A program made the translations under genes and the position numbers. The notes under the pieces were generated by a model that was not told where the DNA came from, ran no database searches, and saw nothing but the letters and a program-made list of their open reading frames with translations. From SW-9-67-25 sp964471665 (GTDB taxonomy: Archaea; Halobacteriota; Halobacteria; Halobacteriales; Haloarculaceae), in contig CAYYHG010000004.1 of NCBI GenBank assembly GCA_964471665.1, forward strand, positions 1 through 63,307: DNA of 63,307 bases, given 5' to 3'. Positions 42,486-51,751 of this stretch are shown one piece after another. The stretch's first letter is position 1. Each line of letters opens with the position of its first letter.

Positions 42486-44946
42486 GGATCTCTTCGCGAG
42501 GGTTTGTCTCGGTCCCTGCGGCGGGCAACGCGAGTTTCGCGACCGTTCCCCGGGGCTCGTTCTCCTCGAACTCGAGCGTGCCGCCCGTCAGGGCCAGCCC
42601 CCAGTTGACCAGCCAGAGCCCGAACCCGTCCAGGTGACTGAGTTGTCCCTCCTGTTTTGCGTTCAGGATCGCTATCGTCTCGTCGGGCATCCCCGGTCCG
42701 TTGTCCGCGATCCGGAGTTCGGCTTTCCCGTCTCCGGTTCGAGGCCCGAGTTCGACTGCGACTTCCGGGGTTTCCGAGTCGTTGTGCTGTATCGCGTTCC
42801 TGACGACGTTTCGGATCGCTCGCCCGAGCAGGTCGTTAGCCACGACCGGAGCGGTCCCGGACAGGTCGACCTCGAACTCGACCCCCGGCCGCTCGGCACG
42901 TATCGTCGACACCTGTTTCCGGGTGACAGCGACGAGGTCGACGACCTTGCTGGTCTCCTCCTCGTCCTCGAACGTCTGCCTGAACTGTCTGATGTCCCCG
43001 GTCAGCGACAGCGTCTCGCTTATTGTCTGTTCGATACCGTCGAGGTGGCGCTGGACAGTGTCGCTCCGGGTCTCCCGGCTAGCCAGCTGGACCGAGAGGA
43101 GGATCTCGTTCAGGTTGTTCCGGAGGTCGTGCCTGAGAACGCGCTGGAGAACCGAGAGCTGCTGGGTTCGCCTCCACCGCGAGGTGACGTCTCCGGCGAC
43201 TGCGACGAACCGCGTCACCTCTCCGCCGTCGTGCACTGGCGTCACCGACTGGTGTATTCTCAGCCGCCTCCCGTCCGGGAACTGGGCGACGAATTTTTCT
43301 TCCCACGACTCTCCAGCGAGCAGCGTCTCCAGCATTTCGTCGGCGAGGCCTGCTGTCTCGGCTCTCGCCGTCAGCGGCGTCTTCTGTTCGTCGATCAGGT
43401 CGGACGCGTCGGTCCCGATCTGTGCCTCCAGGGCAGGGTTGACGTACTCGACGGTGCCGTCACGGTCCATCCAGTAGATCATGCGGCCGGCGTTCTCGAC
43501 GGCTTCCTGGAACGTCCGGAGTTTCCGCTCCCGTCGTTTCCGCACGGAGATGTCCCGCCCGACGCCGACGAGGCCTACCGGCCTGCCCTCCTCGTGGTCC
43601 AGACGGGCGCCGGTGAACTCGTAGGGCACGTGTTCGCCGTCGGCGGTCAGCAGGTCGGCTTCGACGCTCGTCTCGCCGGTCTCCAGGACGGTTTCGATGG
43701 CTTCAGAAACTGTCGTCCGTTCGTCGTCGGGAAAGATGTCCCACGCGTCCGCTCTGGCAAACTCCTCGTCGTCGAGCCCCGTGACGTCACAGAGACTCTG
43801 ATTCCAGCGCCGGAACGACCCGTCGGGTTCGACCACGTAGAAGACGTCGTTCAGCGTATTGAGTGCCTGTTCGACGAAGTGGCGTTCCTGGTCCAGTTCC
43901 CGTTCGTTCTGTCTGCGCTCCGTGACATCGTGGACGGTCACCAGCCGCCCCGTGACCGTTCCATAGCCGCGCTGGAGCGGCATCGTTTCGACTTCGAGAT
44001 ACTGTTCGGTCTCACCGTCGCTCCTCGCGAGTTCCGTCCGGCCACTCGACCCGTCCCGTGTCTCGACGGCGTCGGCGATTGCCGGGAACACGGATCCGAA
44101 CTGGGAACCGACGGCGTCGGTGCCCGCGACCGTGGCCAGCGGTTCGGCTGCCGGGTTGAGATCGACGAGCCGTCCGTGGTTGTCGACCACGATGACGGCG
44201 CTGGCCATCTGTTCGATCAGTTTGTCGCGGGCGAGTTCCCGCGCCAGGGGCAGCGTCTGCAGCAACTGGTCACGGAACACCGCACTCATCAGCACCGCCG
44301 CGCTGAGGGAGAATGCTGCTGGCGTCAGGTCGACCGGCCCGGCGAACCCGGTCAAGAACAGGCCGTTCGTGAGCAGCGGGAAGACGGCCGCCAGTACCAG
44401 CGAGACGGCCTGTGCTCTGTACACGTCGTCGGACAGAACTGCCGTCGTGAGGATGAGCGCGGTCCCGAGTCCGATCAGTGTGTACGCCTGGACAGTGTGC
44501 ACCCAGAACAACACACCGTGAGTGGTGGTCATCAGTTCGAGACCGCCTCGTGACACGACCTCGACCGACGGCCAGACCAGACCACGGTACTGCTCTGTGA
44601 GGGGAGCAACGCCAGTCAGGACGGGAACCACGACCAACCCGGCGAGTTCCCTGTTCGTCGGAAGCCGCAGTCTGCCGGTGTACTGGATCGCCAGGACGAA
44701 CCAGGCGAGCGCCACGACGCCGACAGCGGGATAGGTGAGGCTGTACGCCAGACGTTTCAACGCGATTCCGGTCGCACTGAGTCCGACGAGGTATACCACC
44801 GACCACCAGGTGGTCGCGAGCGTCAGCACGAGGAGTGAGCGAGCGTACTGGTACTCGCGGTGCCACCACGCGATACCGCCGAGCAGTACCGAACCACAGA
44901 CCGTGGTCAGCAGCGGCACCAGGTATACAGAGAACTGCCATGGCAT
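42475..44946 (-). CDS. 7TM-PAS sensor histidine kinase
   Basis: 823 aa from the ATG at 44944-44946 (MPWQFSVYLVPLLTTVCGSV). Seven hydrophobic segments in residues 1-225 match the 7TM histidine-kinase sensor region. Three PAS-like domains follow (about 235-350, 365-475 and 485-590). The DHp-type His is at about 606 (LRHDLRNNLNEI), and the ATPase has VVRNAIQHND and ADNGPGMPDE. The final FGLWLVNWGLALTGGTLEFE is the short GxG-type loop common in haloarchaeal kinases. It leads a three-gene operon with the CBS and response regulator genes. Confidence 0.9.
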   Translation of the reverse strand: MPWQFSVYLVPLLTTVCGSVLLGGIAWWHREYQYARSLLVLTLATTWWSVVYLVGLSATGIALKRLAYSLTYPAVGVVALAWFVLAIQYTGRLRLPTNRELAGLVVVPVLTGVAPLTEQYRGLVWPSVEVVSRGGLELMTTTHGVLFWVHTVQAYTLIGLGTALILTTAVLSDDVYRAQAVSLVLAAVFPLLTNGLFLTGFAGPVDLTPAAFSLSAAVLMSAVFRDQLLQTLPLARELARDKLIEQMASAVIVVDNHGRLVDLNPAAEPLATVAGTDAVGSQFGSVFPAIADAVETRDGSSGRTELARSDGETEQYLEVETMPLQRGYGTVTGRLVTVHDVTERRQNERELDQERHFVEQALNTLNDVFYVVEPDGSFRRWNQSLCDVTGLDDEEFARADAWDIFPDDERTTVSEAIETVLETGETSVEADLLTADGEHVPYEFTGARLDHEEGRPVGLVGVGRDISVRKRRERKLRTFQEAVENAGRMIYWMDRDGTVEYVNPALEAQIGTDASDLIDEQKTPLTARAETAGLADEMLETLLAGESWEEKFVAQFPDGRRLRIHQSVTPVHDGGEVTRFVAVAGDVTSRWRRTQQLSVLQRVLRHDLRNNLNEILLSVQLASRETRSDTVQRHLDGIEQTISETLSLTGDIRQFRQTFEDEEETSKVVDLVAVTRKQVSTIRAERPGVEFEVDLSGTAPVVANDLLGRAIRNVVRNAIQHNDSETPEVAVELGPRTGDGKAELRIADNGPGMPDETIAILNAKQEGQLSHLDGFGLWLVNWGLALTGGTLEFEENEPRGTVAKLALPAAGTETNPREEIHVS

Positions 44947-45218
44947 GGTCTCGGTCCCTCCGTCTCTGGGCACTACTGTCATCTGGTGTATATCCCTTCG
45001 CCACCGAGAATCAACGCTGATAATTATCTGGGGCAGCTCCCCGAACTCCAACGACGCCCCGAACCACCCAGCGACTCCGGGCGTCGTCGCCGTCGACCGT
45101 CACGACGCCGACCCGGTCACGACTGTCGACCGCGACTCCCGCAGGACAGCCCTGCTCGTCCCTGGAGAGTTTCCAAAAAGGTGATACACAGGTAAGACCC
45201 ACTCAGGGGCAAGCCCGT

Positions 45219-46757
45219 ATGAGATCTCTCTACACCGACTGGCGAACGAGTGTCGCGCTCACGGGGACACTCATCAAGTGGCTCGCGGTCGCGATGCTGG
45301 TTCCGCTACTCACCAGCCTGGTCTACGGGGACGACACTGTCGTCTTTCTGATATCGATGGCGGTCACGGTCACCATCGGGGTCGGACTCGAACAGTTCTC
45401 TGACGACCACGAACTGGGTGCACGCGAGTCGATGTTGCTGGTGGCGCTCGGGTGGCTCGCCGTCTCGGTCGTGGGTGCGATTCCGTACGTCATCGCCGGT
45501 TGGGGGACCGCGTCCACGCTGGCACACCCCGTCAATGCCCTGTTCGAATCGATGTCGGGGTTCACCACGACTGGATCGACGGTGATGGGTGAGATATCGC
45601 TCGACCGTCACTCTCACGCGCTCCTGTTGTGGCGACAACTCTCCCAGTGGCTGGGTGGGATGGGAATCATCGTCCTGATGATCGCTATTCTCCCCCAGAT
45701 TGCGGTCAATGGCGCACAGCTGATGGACTCCGAGGCTCCCGGCCCCTCCCTGCAGAAACTGACACCACGGATCGCCGAGACGGCGCGGGTGCTGTGGCTC
45801 GTCTACCTCGGGTTCACAGTACTGTACGTGTTGTTGTTGCTGGGATTGCACGTCAGCGGGTTCGCACCCAACATGGACGCGTTCAACGCGATTTCCCACG
45901 GGTTCACGACACTGCCCACCGGGGGCTTCTCGCCGCAGGCGGACAGCATCGGCGCCTTCTCGCCGGCGGTGCAGTGGCTCGTCATCCCGTTTATGATCGT
46001 CGCCGGCACGAACTTCGCGCTGTTCTGGTATCTCCTCAACCGGGATGTCGATCTCTTTTTCGGTGACCCGGAGTTTCGAGCGTACGTCGGCGCGATCATC
46101 GTCACGACGGCTCTGCTGGCCGTTTTGCTCTTTCTCGGGGCTGCGCCGTCGATGCGCCTGGGCGGGACGACAGCGGGCGTCTACGAGAACGCGCTCAGGC
46201 AGGCTGCCTTCCAGATCGGATCGCTGCTCAACTCGACGGGCTACGCGACCAGCGACTTCGCACAGTGGGACACGAACGCCCAGATGGTACTCCTGTTTGC
46301 GATGTTCATCGGCGGGTCGGCAGGATCGACCGGCGGTGGCGTCAAGGTCGTCCGGTGGATTGTCGTCGTGAAGGTAGCCAAACGCGAGCTGGTGACGGCC
46401 TCACACCCGGAGGAGGTCCAGCCGATCCGTCTCGGGGACCACGTCGTAGACGAGGAGGCCGTGCGAGGGGTTCTCGGGTTCTCGTTGCTGTATCTGGCCC
46501 TCTTCGGTGTCGGTGCCGTGGTGCTTTCGCTGGACGCCGCACGTATCGGGGTGTCACTGACTGCCCTCGAGGCGCTCAGCGCGAGCCTGGCGACACTCGG
46601 CAACATCGGTCCCGGGTTCGGCCTGCTCGGACCGTTCGGGAGTTACCTCGATTTCCCGGCGACGTCGAAGCTGTTCATGATCTTCCTGATGTGGATCGGC
46701 AGACTGGAGATCATTCCGGTCCTGGCGCTGTTTACCGGCCCGTTCTGGCGGCGGTGA
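45219..46757 (+). CDS. TrkH-family potassium uptake protein (first copy)
   Basis: 512 aa, membrane channel subunit for K+ uptake. All four pore-loop/selectivity-filter regions are visible: SMSGFTTTGSTV, HGFTTLPTGGFS, NSTGYATSDF and LATLGNIGPGFG. It has the usual paired helices between loops. The start at 45219 follows a 272-bp region that holds no other feature. It converges with a two-RCK TrkA gene (24 bp) that is its likely gating partner, because Trk systems need a TrkA ring. High K+ uptake fits the salt-in strategy of haloarchaea. Confidence 0.93.
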   Translation: MRSLYTDWRTSVALTGTLIKWLAVAMLVPLLTSLVYGDDTVVFLISMAVTVTIGVGLEQFSDDHELGARESMLLVALGWLAVSVVGAIPYVIAGWGTASTLAHPVNALFESMSGFTTTGSTVMGEISLDRHSHALLLWRQLSQWLGGMGIIVLMIAILPQIAVNGAQLMDSEAPGPSLQKLTPRIAETARVLWLVYLGFTVLYVLLLLGLHVSGFAPNMDAFNAISHGFTTLPTGGFSPQADSIGAFSPAVQWLVIPFMIVAGTNFALFWYLLNRDVDLFFGDPEFRAYVGAIIVTTALLAVLLFLGAAPSMRLGGTTAGVYENALRQAAFQIGSLLNSTGYATSDFAQWDTNAQMVLLFAMFIGGSAGSTGGGVKVVRWIVVVKVAKRELVTASHPEEVQPIRLGDHVVDEEAVRGVLGFSLLYLALFGVGAVVLSLDAARIGVSLTALEALSASLATLGNIGPGFGLLGPFGSYLDFPATSKLFMIFLMWIGRLEIIPVLALFTGPFWRR

Positions 46758-46781
46758 CCGGTCTCCAGGAGCCCCGTCGGA

Positions 46782-48113
46782 TTATATTTTCCCGATCACT
46801 GCGTCGAGGACGGCTGCGTCGACGAAGACGACGACGTGGTCTTCCGTTTCGATCACGGTGTCGCCGCGCGGGTTGACGAACTCGCCGTCGCGGATGATCG
46901 CACCGATGACCACGCCGTCCGGGAGGTCCTGGCTCGACTCCCGGATTGTCCGACCCGCGAGGACGCTGCTGTCGTCGACTTCGATCTCGATGACTTCCGC
47001 CTGGTCGCTGTTGATGAGCGCGACGTTCTCGGCCCGGCGCTCGCGCGTGAACCGAGTGATCTCCTCGGCGATCACTTCCCTGGGATTGACCGCGACGTCG
47101 ATCCCGACCGCTTCGAAGAGGTCGACGTACTCTGTGTCCTTGACGACCGCGACGGTCCGGGGCACTCCGAGTTGCTCCGCTATCAGGCACGCCATCAGGT
47201 TGCGCTCGTCGCTTCCGAGTGTTGCCACGAACGCGTCGGCCTTGTCGATATGCTCCCGTTTCAGAAACGAGCGGTCGGTGGCGTCGTTTTCCAGAATCGT
47301 TGTGTCCGGAAGGTCTTCGGCTATCTGCCGTGCCCGGTCGGCGTCACGTTCCGCGAGGCGAGGGTGGAGGCCTTTCTCCCCCAGGAGGCGCGCTGTCTGG
47401 TACCCGATATTCGATCCGCCGGCGATGAACACCTGCGAGGTCCCGTCGTGGTGGGGGTGGATCTCGGACGCGAGTGCCTGGATGCTCTTGCTCGTCCCGA
47501 TGACCACGACATCGTCGCCCGGTTCGATGACCGTCGAACCGGTGGGAATGACAACGTCGTCCTCGCGCAAGACGGCCGCAAACGTCAACGAGTCGAACCG
47601 GTCGGCCTCCTGGACGGTCTGTCCAGCGATTGGACTGCTCGCCGGAAGCCCGAACTCGGCCATCTGGACGCGATCACCCGCGAAGGTATCGACATCGCGC
47701 GCGGCCGGGAGTCCGAGAACGCGGACGATCGCGTTCGCGGCCAGGAGGTTCGTCCCCACCATGAAATCCACGCCGAAGGCGTTCTTGGACTGGTCCCACG
47801 TCTCGAGATACATCGCCTCTTTGATACGGGCGATGGTGAACGCGTCGGAGACCGTCCTGACTGTCCCGCACGCGACGATGTTCGTCTCGTCGTCGTCGGT
47901 ACACGCGATGGCCATGTCGGCCTCGGCGACCCCCGCTTCGACGAGGGTGTCGAGGTTCGTCCCGTCACCTTCGATGGCCAGCACGTCGATGTCGTAGTTG
48001 ATCTCCTCGATCCGGGCCGAGTCGATATCCAGAATGACCACATCGTGGGAGTCCGCGAGACTCTCGGCGATTGTCGACCCGACCTCGCCGGCGCCGACGA
48101 TGACTATCTGCAC
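46782..48113 (-). CDS. trkA: Trk potassium transporter regulatory protein TrkA (two RCK units)
   Basis: 443 aa from a GTG at 48111-48113. Two RCK units: NAD-binding GAGEVG (residues 7-12) with a C domain to about 215, then a second unit starting near residue 230 (FIAGGSNIGYQTARLLG) with its own C domain. This is the full TrkA form that assembles as a ring under TrkH. It converges with the first trkH gene and diverges from a UspA-like gene with 51 bp between starts. Confidence 0.92.
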   Translation of the reverse strand: MQIVIVGAGEVGSTIAESLADSHDVVILDIDSARIEEINYDIDVLAIEGDGTNLDTLVEAGVAEADMAIACTDDDETNIVACGTVRTVSDAFTIARIKEAMYLETWDQSKNAFGVDFMVGTNLLAANAIVRVLGLPAARDVDTFAGDRVQMAEFGLPASSPIAGQTVQEADRFDSLTFAAVLREDDVVIPTGSTVIEPGDDVVVIGTSKSIQALASEIHPHHDGTSQVFIAGGSNIGYQTARLLGEKGLHPRLAERDADRARQIAEDLPDTTILENDATDRSFLKREHIDKADAFVATLGSDERNLMACLIAEQLGVPRTVAVVKDTEYVDLFEAVGIDVAVNPREVIAEEITRFTRERRAENVALINSDQAEVIEIEVDDSSVLAGRTIRESSQDLPDGVVIGAIIRDGEFVNPRGDTVIETEDHVVVFVDAAVLDAVIGKI

Positions 48114-48164
48114 GCTCGTTCCTCCAGACGACTCATTGACTGGCCGTTCCGCTGAGAGCGGTAA

Positions 48165-48755
48165 GTGGCTTACTATCCCGAGGAACACACCCAGGTGGCC
48201 GAACAGGTCGAGTACAAGGCCCCCTGTGGCGTGCTCTTCGCCAGCGGGTTCGTCGAGCCGGTCGACGTGGACGTCGTCAGCGTCGGCGCCGGCGGCGGTC
48301 CACACCACATGGACCTGCTGGATCTCATCGAGCGGATGGGCGAGCGGGGCGCCGAACTCCACGTCGTCAACGTAACGCCCGAGGGTGGAGCGGGGCGGCC
48401 GGAGAACTCCGAGGCCACCGTCGCGGGGCTGTCGAACGCGCCGTCGGTCCAGGTCCACAACGTCACCGCACAGACGATCGCCGACGGACTGGTCGAACAG
48501 GCTGTTGCCAACGGTGGCATCCTCGTCATCGGCGCGACGCGAACGCGCCGGCTCCGTCGCCGCGTGTTCGGGAGCACCCCCGACAACGTCATCGAACTCG
48601 CCAGTGGAGTCGGATTGCCGGTCCTCGTCTACGCCAGTCCGCGCGGGGTGCAGGGTCCCATCGAGGACTACCTCTATCCCGTCTATCGCTACCTCACGGG
48701 GTCGCGTCGCGGCCCCGCCGAGTCCGAGTCAACAGCCAGCGAGACCCAGGAGTGA
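48165..48755 (+). CDS. UspA-like protein, apparently truncated at the N-terminus
   Basis: 196 aa from a GTG at 48165. The UspA (universal stress) fold begins near residue 40 (VSVGAGGGPHHMDLLDLIER) with an ATP-binding-type GATRTRRLRRRVFG motif near 130. The first 40 residues resemble the end of a preceding UspA unit (VEYKAPCGVLFASGFVEP). This matches the second half of two-UspA modules such as that in the adjacent amino-acid permease. It is either a genuinely short protein or the 3' part of a gene whose start is lost. Confidence 0.65.
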   Translation: MAYYPEEHTQVAEQVEYKAPCGVLFASGFVEPVDVDVVSVGAGGGPHHMDLLDLIERMGERGAELHVVNVTPEGGAGRPENSEATVAGLSNAPSVQVHNVTAQTIADGLVEQAVANGGILVIGATRTRRLRRRVFGSTPDNVIELASGVGLPVLVYASPRGVQGPIEDYLYPVYRYLTGSRRGPAESESTASETQE

Positions 48756-48874
48756 TACGGATTGGTGTAACTGTGTCCCGGTCCGACCGCACGCAGTCGT
48801 GGGGTCACGCGTGGAAGCGCCGAGACGATCCTCCTGCCGTGACGCATTTTCAGTGGACGAGAATAACCCCATTC

Positions 48875-48883
48875 TTAATATAG
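48875..48883 (+). promoter_or_regulatory. TATA-like box before a 25-aa leader frame and UspA gene
   Basis: TTAATATAG, 21-29 nt before an ATG at 48904 and about 90 nt before the UspA ATG at 48974. The spacing points to a leaderless transcript that starts at 48904. Confidence 0.45.
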
Positions 48884-48903
48884 GTGCCGTGGTCACTCGA
48901 CGT

Positions 48904-48981
48904 ATGAACCTGTACCGGTGGGTGACGCGTTCCGTACGGGCGGACAGCCGACTCTGTCGAACACCGACCACGCATGAGTGA
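48904..48981 (+). CDS. Possible 25-aa leader peptide
   Basis: ATG-started frame of 25 codons, MNLYRWVTRSVRADSRLCRT and then PTTHE, with a TGA overlapping the UspA start codon region (stop at 48979-48981, UspA ATG at 48974-48976). Its ATG is placed 21-29 nt after a TATA-like box. No known family. The overlap would couple its translation to UspA, so it may be a short leader with a regulatory role. This is inferred from arrangement only. Confidence 0.35.
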   Translation: MNLYRWVTRSVRADSRLCRTPTTHE

Positions 48982-49435
48982 CCTCTTCGAACGGGTCCTC
49001 GTGCCGGTCGCGAGCCCCGACGACGCTCGCGCGACCAGCAGGGCCGTCGAGCCGTACCTGGCCAGGGAGACCTCGGAAGTCGTGGTCGTCCACGTCATCG
49101 AGAAAGCCGGTGGCGCACCCGACAAGGCCGGCGTCGAACAGCGCCAGGCGTACGCCGAGGAGATCTTCGAGGTGGTTCGCGAGACACTCGACGTCCAGTC
49201 GCTCGAAACCGAGATCCGGTACGGCACGGACGTCCCAGAGGCCATCTTCGGGGCCGCCGGCGACCACGACGCGACGGCGGTCGTCATCACGCCCCGTGGC
49301 GGGAGCCGGTGGCTCCGCCTCCTGACCGGCGACGTGGCGCTGGACATCGTCACCGAGACCGATCGGCCGGTCGTCGTGTTGCCGGACCTCGAGACTGCCG
49401 GGGGGAGTGACAGCGGTGGAGGTGGGGGGACGTGA
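48974..49435 (+). CDS. Universal stress protein UspA family
   Basis: 153 aa, a single UspA domain starting RVLVPVASPDDARATSRAVE, with an ATP-binding-like C-terminal part (GGSRWLRLLTGDVALDIVTE) and a Gly/Ser-rich end. UspA domains bind nucleotides and modulate partner proteins under stress. It overlaps the next gene by 4 nt (GTGA), coupling it to an amino-acid permease that itself carries two UspA domains. It likely modulates that transporter. Confidence 0.9.
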   Translation: MSDLFERVLVPVASPDDARATSRAVEPYLARETSEVVVVHVIEKAGGAPDKAGVEQRQAYAEEIFEVVRETLDVQSLETEIRYGTDVPEAIFGAAGDHDATAVVITPRGGSRWLRLLTGDVALDIVTETDRPVVVLPDLETAGGSDSGGGGGT

Positions 49436-51672
49436 GCACCGAGGACGAGGAACTCGCCAAGGACCTGGGGCCGCTCGCGGCCCTGACCATCGGCGTCGGC
49501 ACGATGATCGGCGCGGGAATCTTCGTCCTCCCCGGCAACGCCATCGAGCGGGCCGGCTGGTTCGCAGTGGTCTCTTTCCTGCTCGGCGGGGGCATCGCCC
49601 TGCTGACGGCCCTCTCGGCCAGCGAACTCGGGACGGCCATGCCCCGGTCGGGCGGCGCGTACCTCTACGTCAACCGGGCGCTGGGTCCGCTCTTTGGCTC
49701 GGTCGCCGGCTGGTCGAACTGGCTCGGGCTGGCCTTCGCCAGCGCCTTCTACATGGTCGGGTTCGGCGAGTACATCCGCGCGATCCTCGGGCTCTCGGAG
49801 ACCATCGCCGTCGGACCGGTCGCGCTCCCGGCGGTGAAGACGGTCGCCTTCCTCGCCGGCGCCTTCTTCGTGGCCGTCAACTACATCGGTGCCAAGGAGA
49901 CCGGCCGGCTGCAGAACATCATCGTCATCATCTTGGTGGTCATTCTCGCCGTGTTCACCGCCGTCGGCGCGACCCGGGCCGACCCCGCGAACCTCCCGCC
50001 CAACACCGGGTTCGGGCCGATGCTCACGACCACGGGGCTGATCTTCGTCTCCTACCTGGGGTTCGTCCAGATCACGAGCGTCGCCGAGGAGATCCAGGAA
50101 CCGGGCAAGAACCTCCCGCGGGCGGTCATCGGGAGCGTCCTCCTGGTGTCGGTGATCTACGCGCTGGTGTTGATCGTCATGGCCGCCGCGGTCGAGCAGG
50201 GCTTCATCGCCGAACAGCAACTCGCGGGCAACATCGCGGTCGTCGAGGTCGGGCGGATCGTCCTCGGGCCCGCGGGCGCGGTGGCGCTGTTGCTGGGCGG
50301 CCTGCTCGCGACGGCTTCGTCGGCGAACGCCTCGATTCTCGCGTCCTCGCGGATCAACTTCGCCATGGGGCGAGACAAGATCGTCGCCCCGGAGATCAAC
50401 GAGGTCCACCCCCGCTTCGGGACACCCTACCGGGCGATCGCGATCACCGGCGGGCTGATCCTGTTTTTCATCGTGGCGGGCAACGTCGAGTTGCTCGCGA
50501 CGCTGGGCAGCGTGTTGCACCTGATCATCTACGGGCTGCTCAACCTCGCGCTGATCGTGTTCCGCGAGGCCGACGTCGCCGAGTACGACCCCTCGTTTAC
50601 CGTGCCGCTGTATCCCTTCACCCCGGTTCTCGGTGCGATCGTCTCCTTCGCGCTGATCGTCTTCATCGAACCGCTCGTGATCGCGATCGGCGCCGGCCTG
50701 GTCGCCGCCGCGGTCGTCTGGTACTTCGGATACGCCCGCTCGCGAACGGAGGCGGAGGGCGAACTCTCGGAGTTCATCCTCTCGCGGCGCGACCGGATGC
50801 CGGAGACGGCGGTGTCGGCGGCCCGGTCGGTCAAACCCGACGGCGGCCGGCATCGCGTGATGGTGCCCCTGGCCAACCCCGAACACGAGGAGGACCTCGT
50901 CACGCTCGCGAGCGCCGTCGCCAAACACCACGGCGGTGTCGTCGACGCCGTCCACATCGTGACGGTGCCCGACCAGACCTCACTCGAGTACGCCGCCGAC
51001 CACCTCGAGGAACACGAGGAAGACTACCACGCTGTACTCGACCAGGCACAGCAGGACGCAGAGACGTTCGGCGTGGAGGTCGAGACCCACACCATCGTCT
51101 CCCACCGCGGCTTCGAGGAAATCTTCGACGCCGCCCGGACCCACGACGCCGACACCGTCGTGATGGGCTGGGGACCGGACGCACACGGATCGCCCGGCCG
51201 CGCCGAGAGCGCCTTCGACGACCTCGCGAGCGGCCTGCCCTGTGACTTTCTCGCTGTCAGGGACCGCGGATTCGACCCCGGGCACATCGTCGTTCCCACG
51301 CGGGGCGGGCCCGGGTCGGCGTATGCCGCCGACCTCGCCTCGCTGCTCCAGTCGGAGTACGGATCGGAGATCACACTCGTTCACGTCGCCGACTCGGAGT
51401 CGGAAGGTGGCGACTTTCTCGAGGACTGGGCCGCGGAACGTGGCCACGGAAACGCCACACTCCGGGTGGAGACGGGTGACGTCGCGAGCCAGGTTGTCGA
51501 GGCGGCCGACGAGGCCACACTCGTCATCGTCGGGGCCTCCGAGCGAGGACTCCTCCGGCGACTGGTCGGCGGTTCGCCCGTCAGTCGGATCGTCGACGAG
51601 GTGGACTGTTCGGTGCTCCTCGCCGAACAGAAACACGAGCGGTCCGTGATCGAACGACTCCTGGGACGCTGA
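49432..51672 (+). CDS. APC-family amino-acid permease fused to two UspA domains
   Basis: 746 aa from a GTG at 49432. Residues 1-450 are an amino-acid/polyamine/organocation permease with about twelve helices, starting LGPLAALTIGVGTMIGAGIF. Residues 470-605 and 615-746 are UspA domains (HRVMVPLANPEHEEDLVTLA and IVVPTRGGPGSAYAADLA, ending VDCSVLLAE). Fusion places a nucleotide-binding regulator directly on the cytoplasmic side of the transporter. It lies between two Trk potassium loci, so osmotic or stress control of amino-acid uptake is a reasonable inference. The substrate is unknown. Confidence 0.92.
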   Translation: MSTEDEELAKDLGPLAALTIGVGTMIGAGIFVLPGNAIERAGWFAVVSFLLGGGIALLTALSASELGTAMPRSGGAYLYVNRALGPLFGSVAGWSNWLGLAFASAFYMVGFGEYIRAILGLSETIAVGPVALPAVKTVAFLAGAFFVAVNYIGAKETGRLQNIIVIILVVILAVFTAVGATRADPANLPPNTGFGPMLTTTGLIFVSYLGFVQITSVAEEIQEPGKNLPRAVIGSVLLVSVIYALVLIVMAAAVEQGFIAEQQLAGNIAVVEVGRIVLGPAGAVALLLGGLLATASSANASILASSRINFAMGRDKIVAPEINEVHPRFGTPYRAIAITGGLILFFIVAGNVELLATLGSVLHLIIYGLLNLALIVFREADVAEYDPSFTVPLYPFTPVLGAIVSFALIVFIEPLVIAIGAGLVAAAVVWYFGYARSRTEAEGELSEFILSRRDRMPETAVSAARSVKPDGGRHRVMVPLANPEHEEDLVTLASAVAKHHGGVVDAVHIVTVPDQTSLEYAADHLEEHEEDYHAVLDQAQQDAETFGVEVETHTIVSHRGFEEIFDAARTHDADTVVMGWGPDAHGSPGRAESAFDDLASGLPCDFLAVRDRGFDPGHIVVPTRGGPGSAYAADLASLLQSEYGSEITLVHVADSESEGGDFLEDWAAERGHGNATLRVETGDVASQVVEAADEATLVIVGASERGLLRRLVGGSPVSRIVDEVDCSVLLAEQKHERSVIERLLGR

Positions 51673-51751
51673 GCGACCCGGGAGGCGTCCGGGATGGCGT
51701 ATTGTTGCAAGTCGACACGTTTTCTACCGGAACCCATGTAGACAGGGCCAG

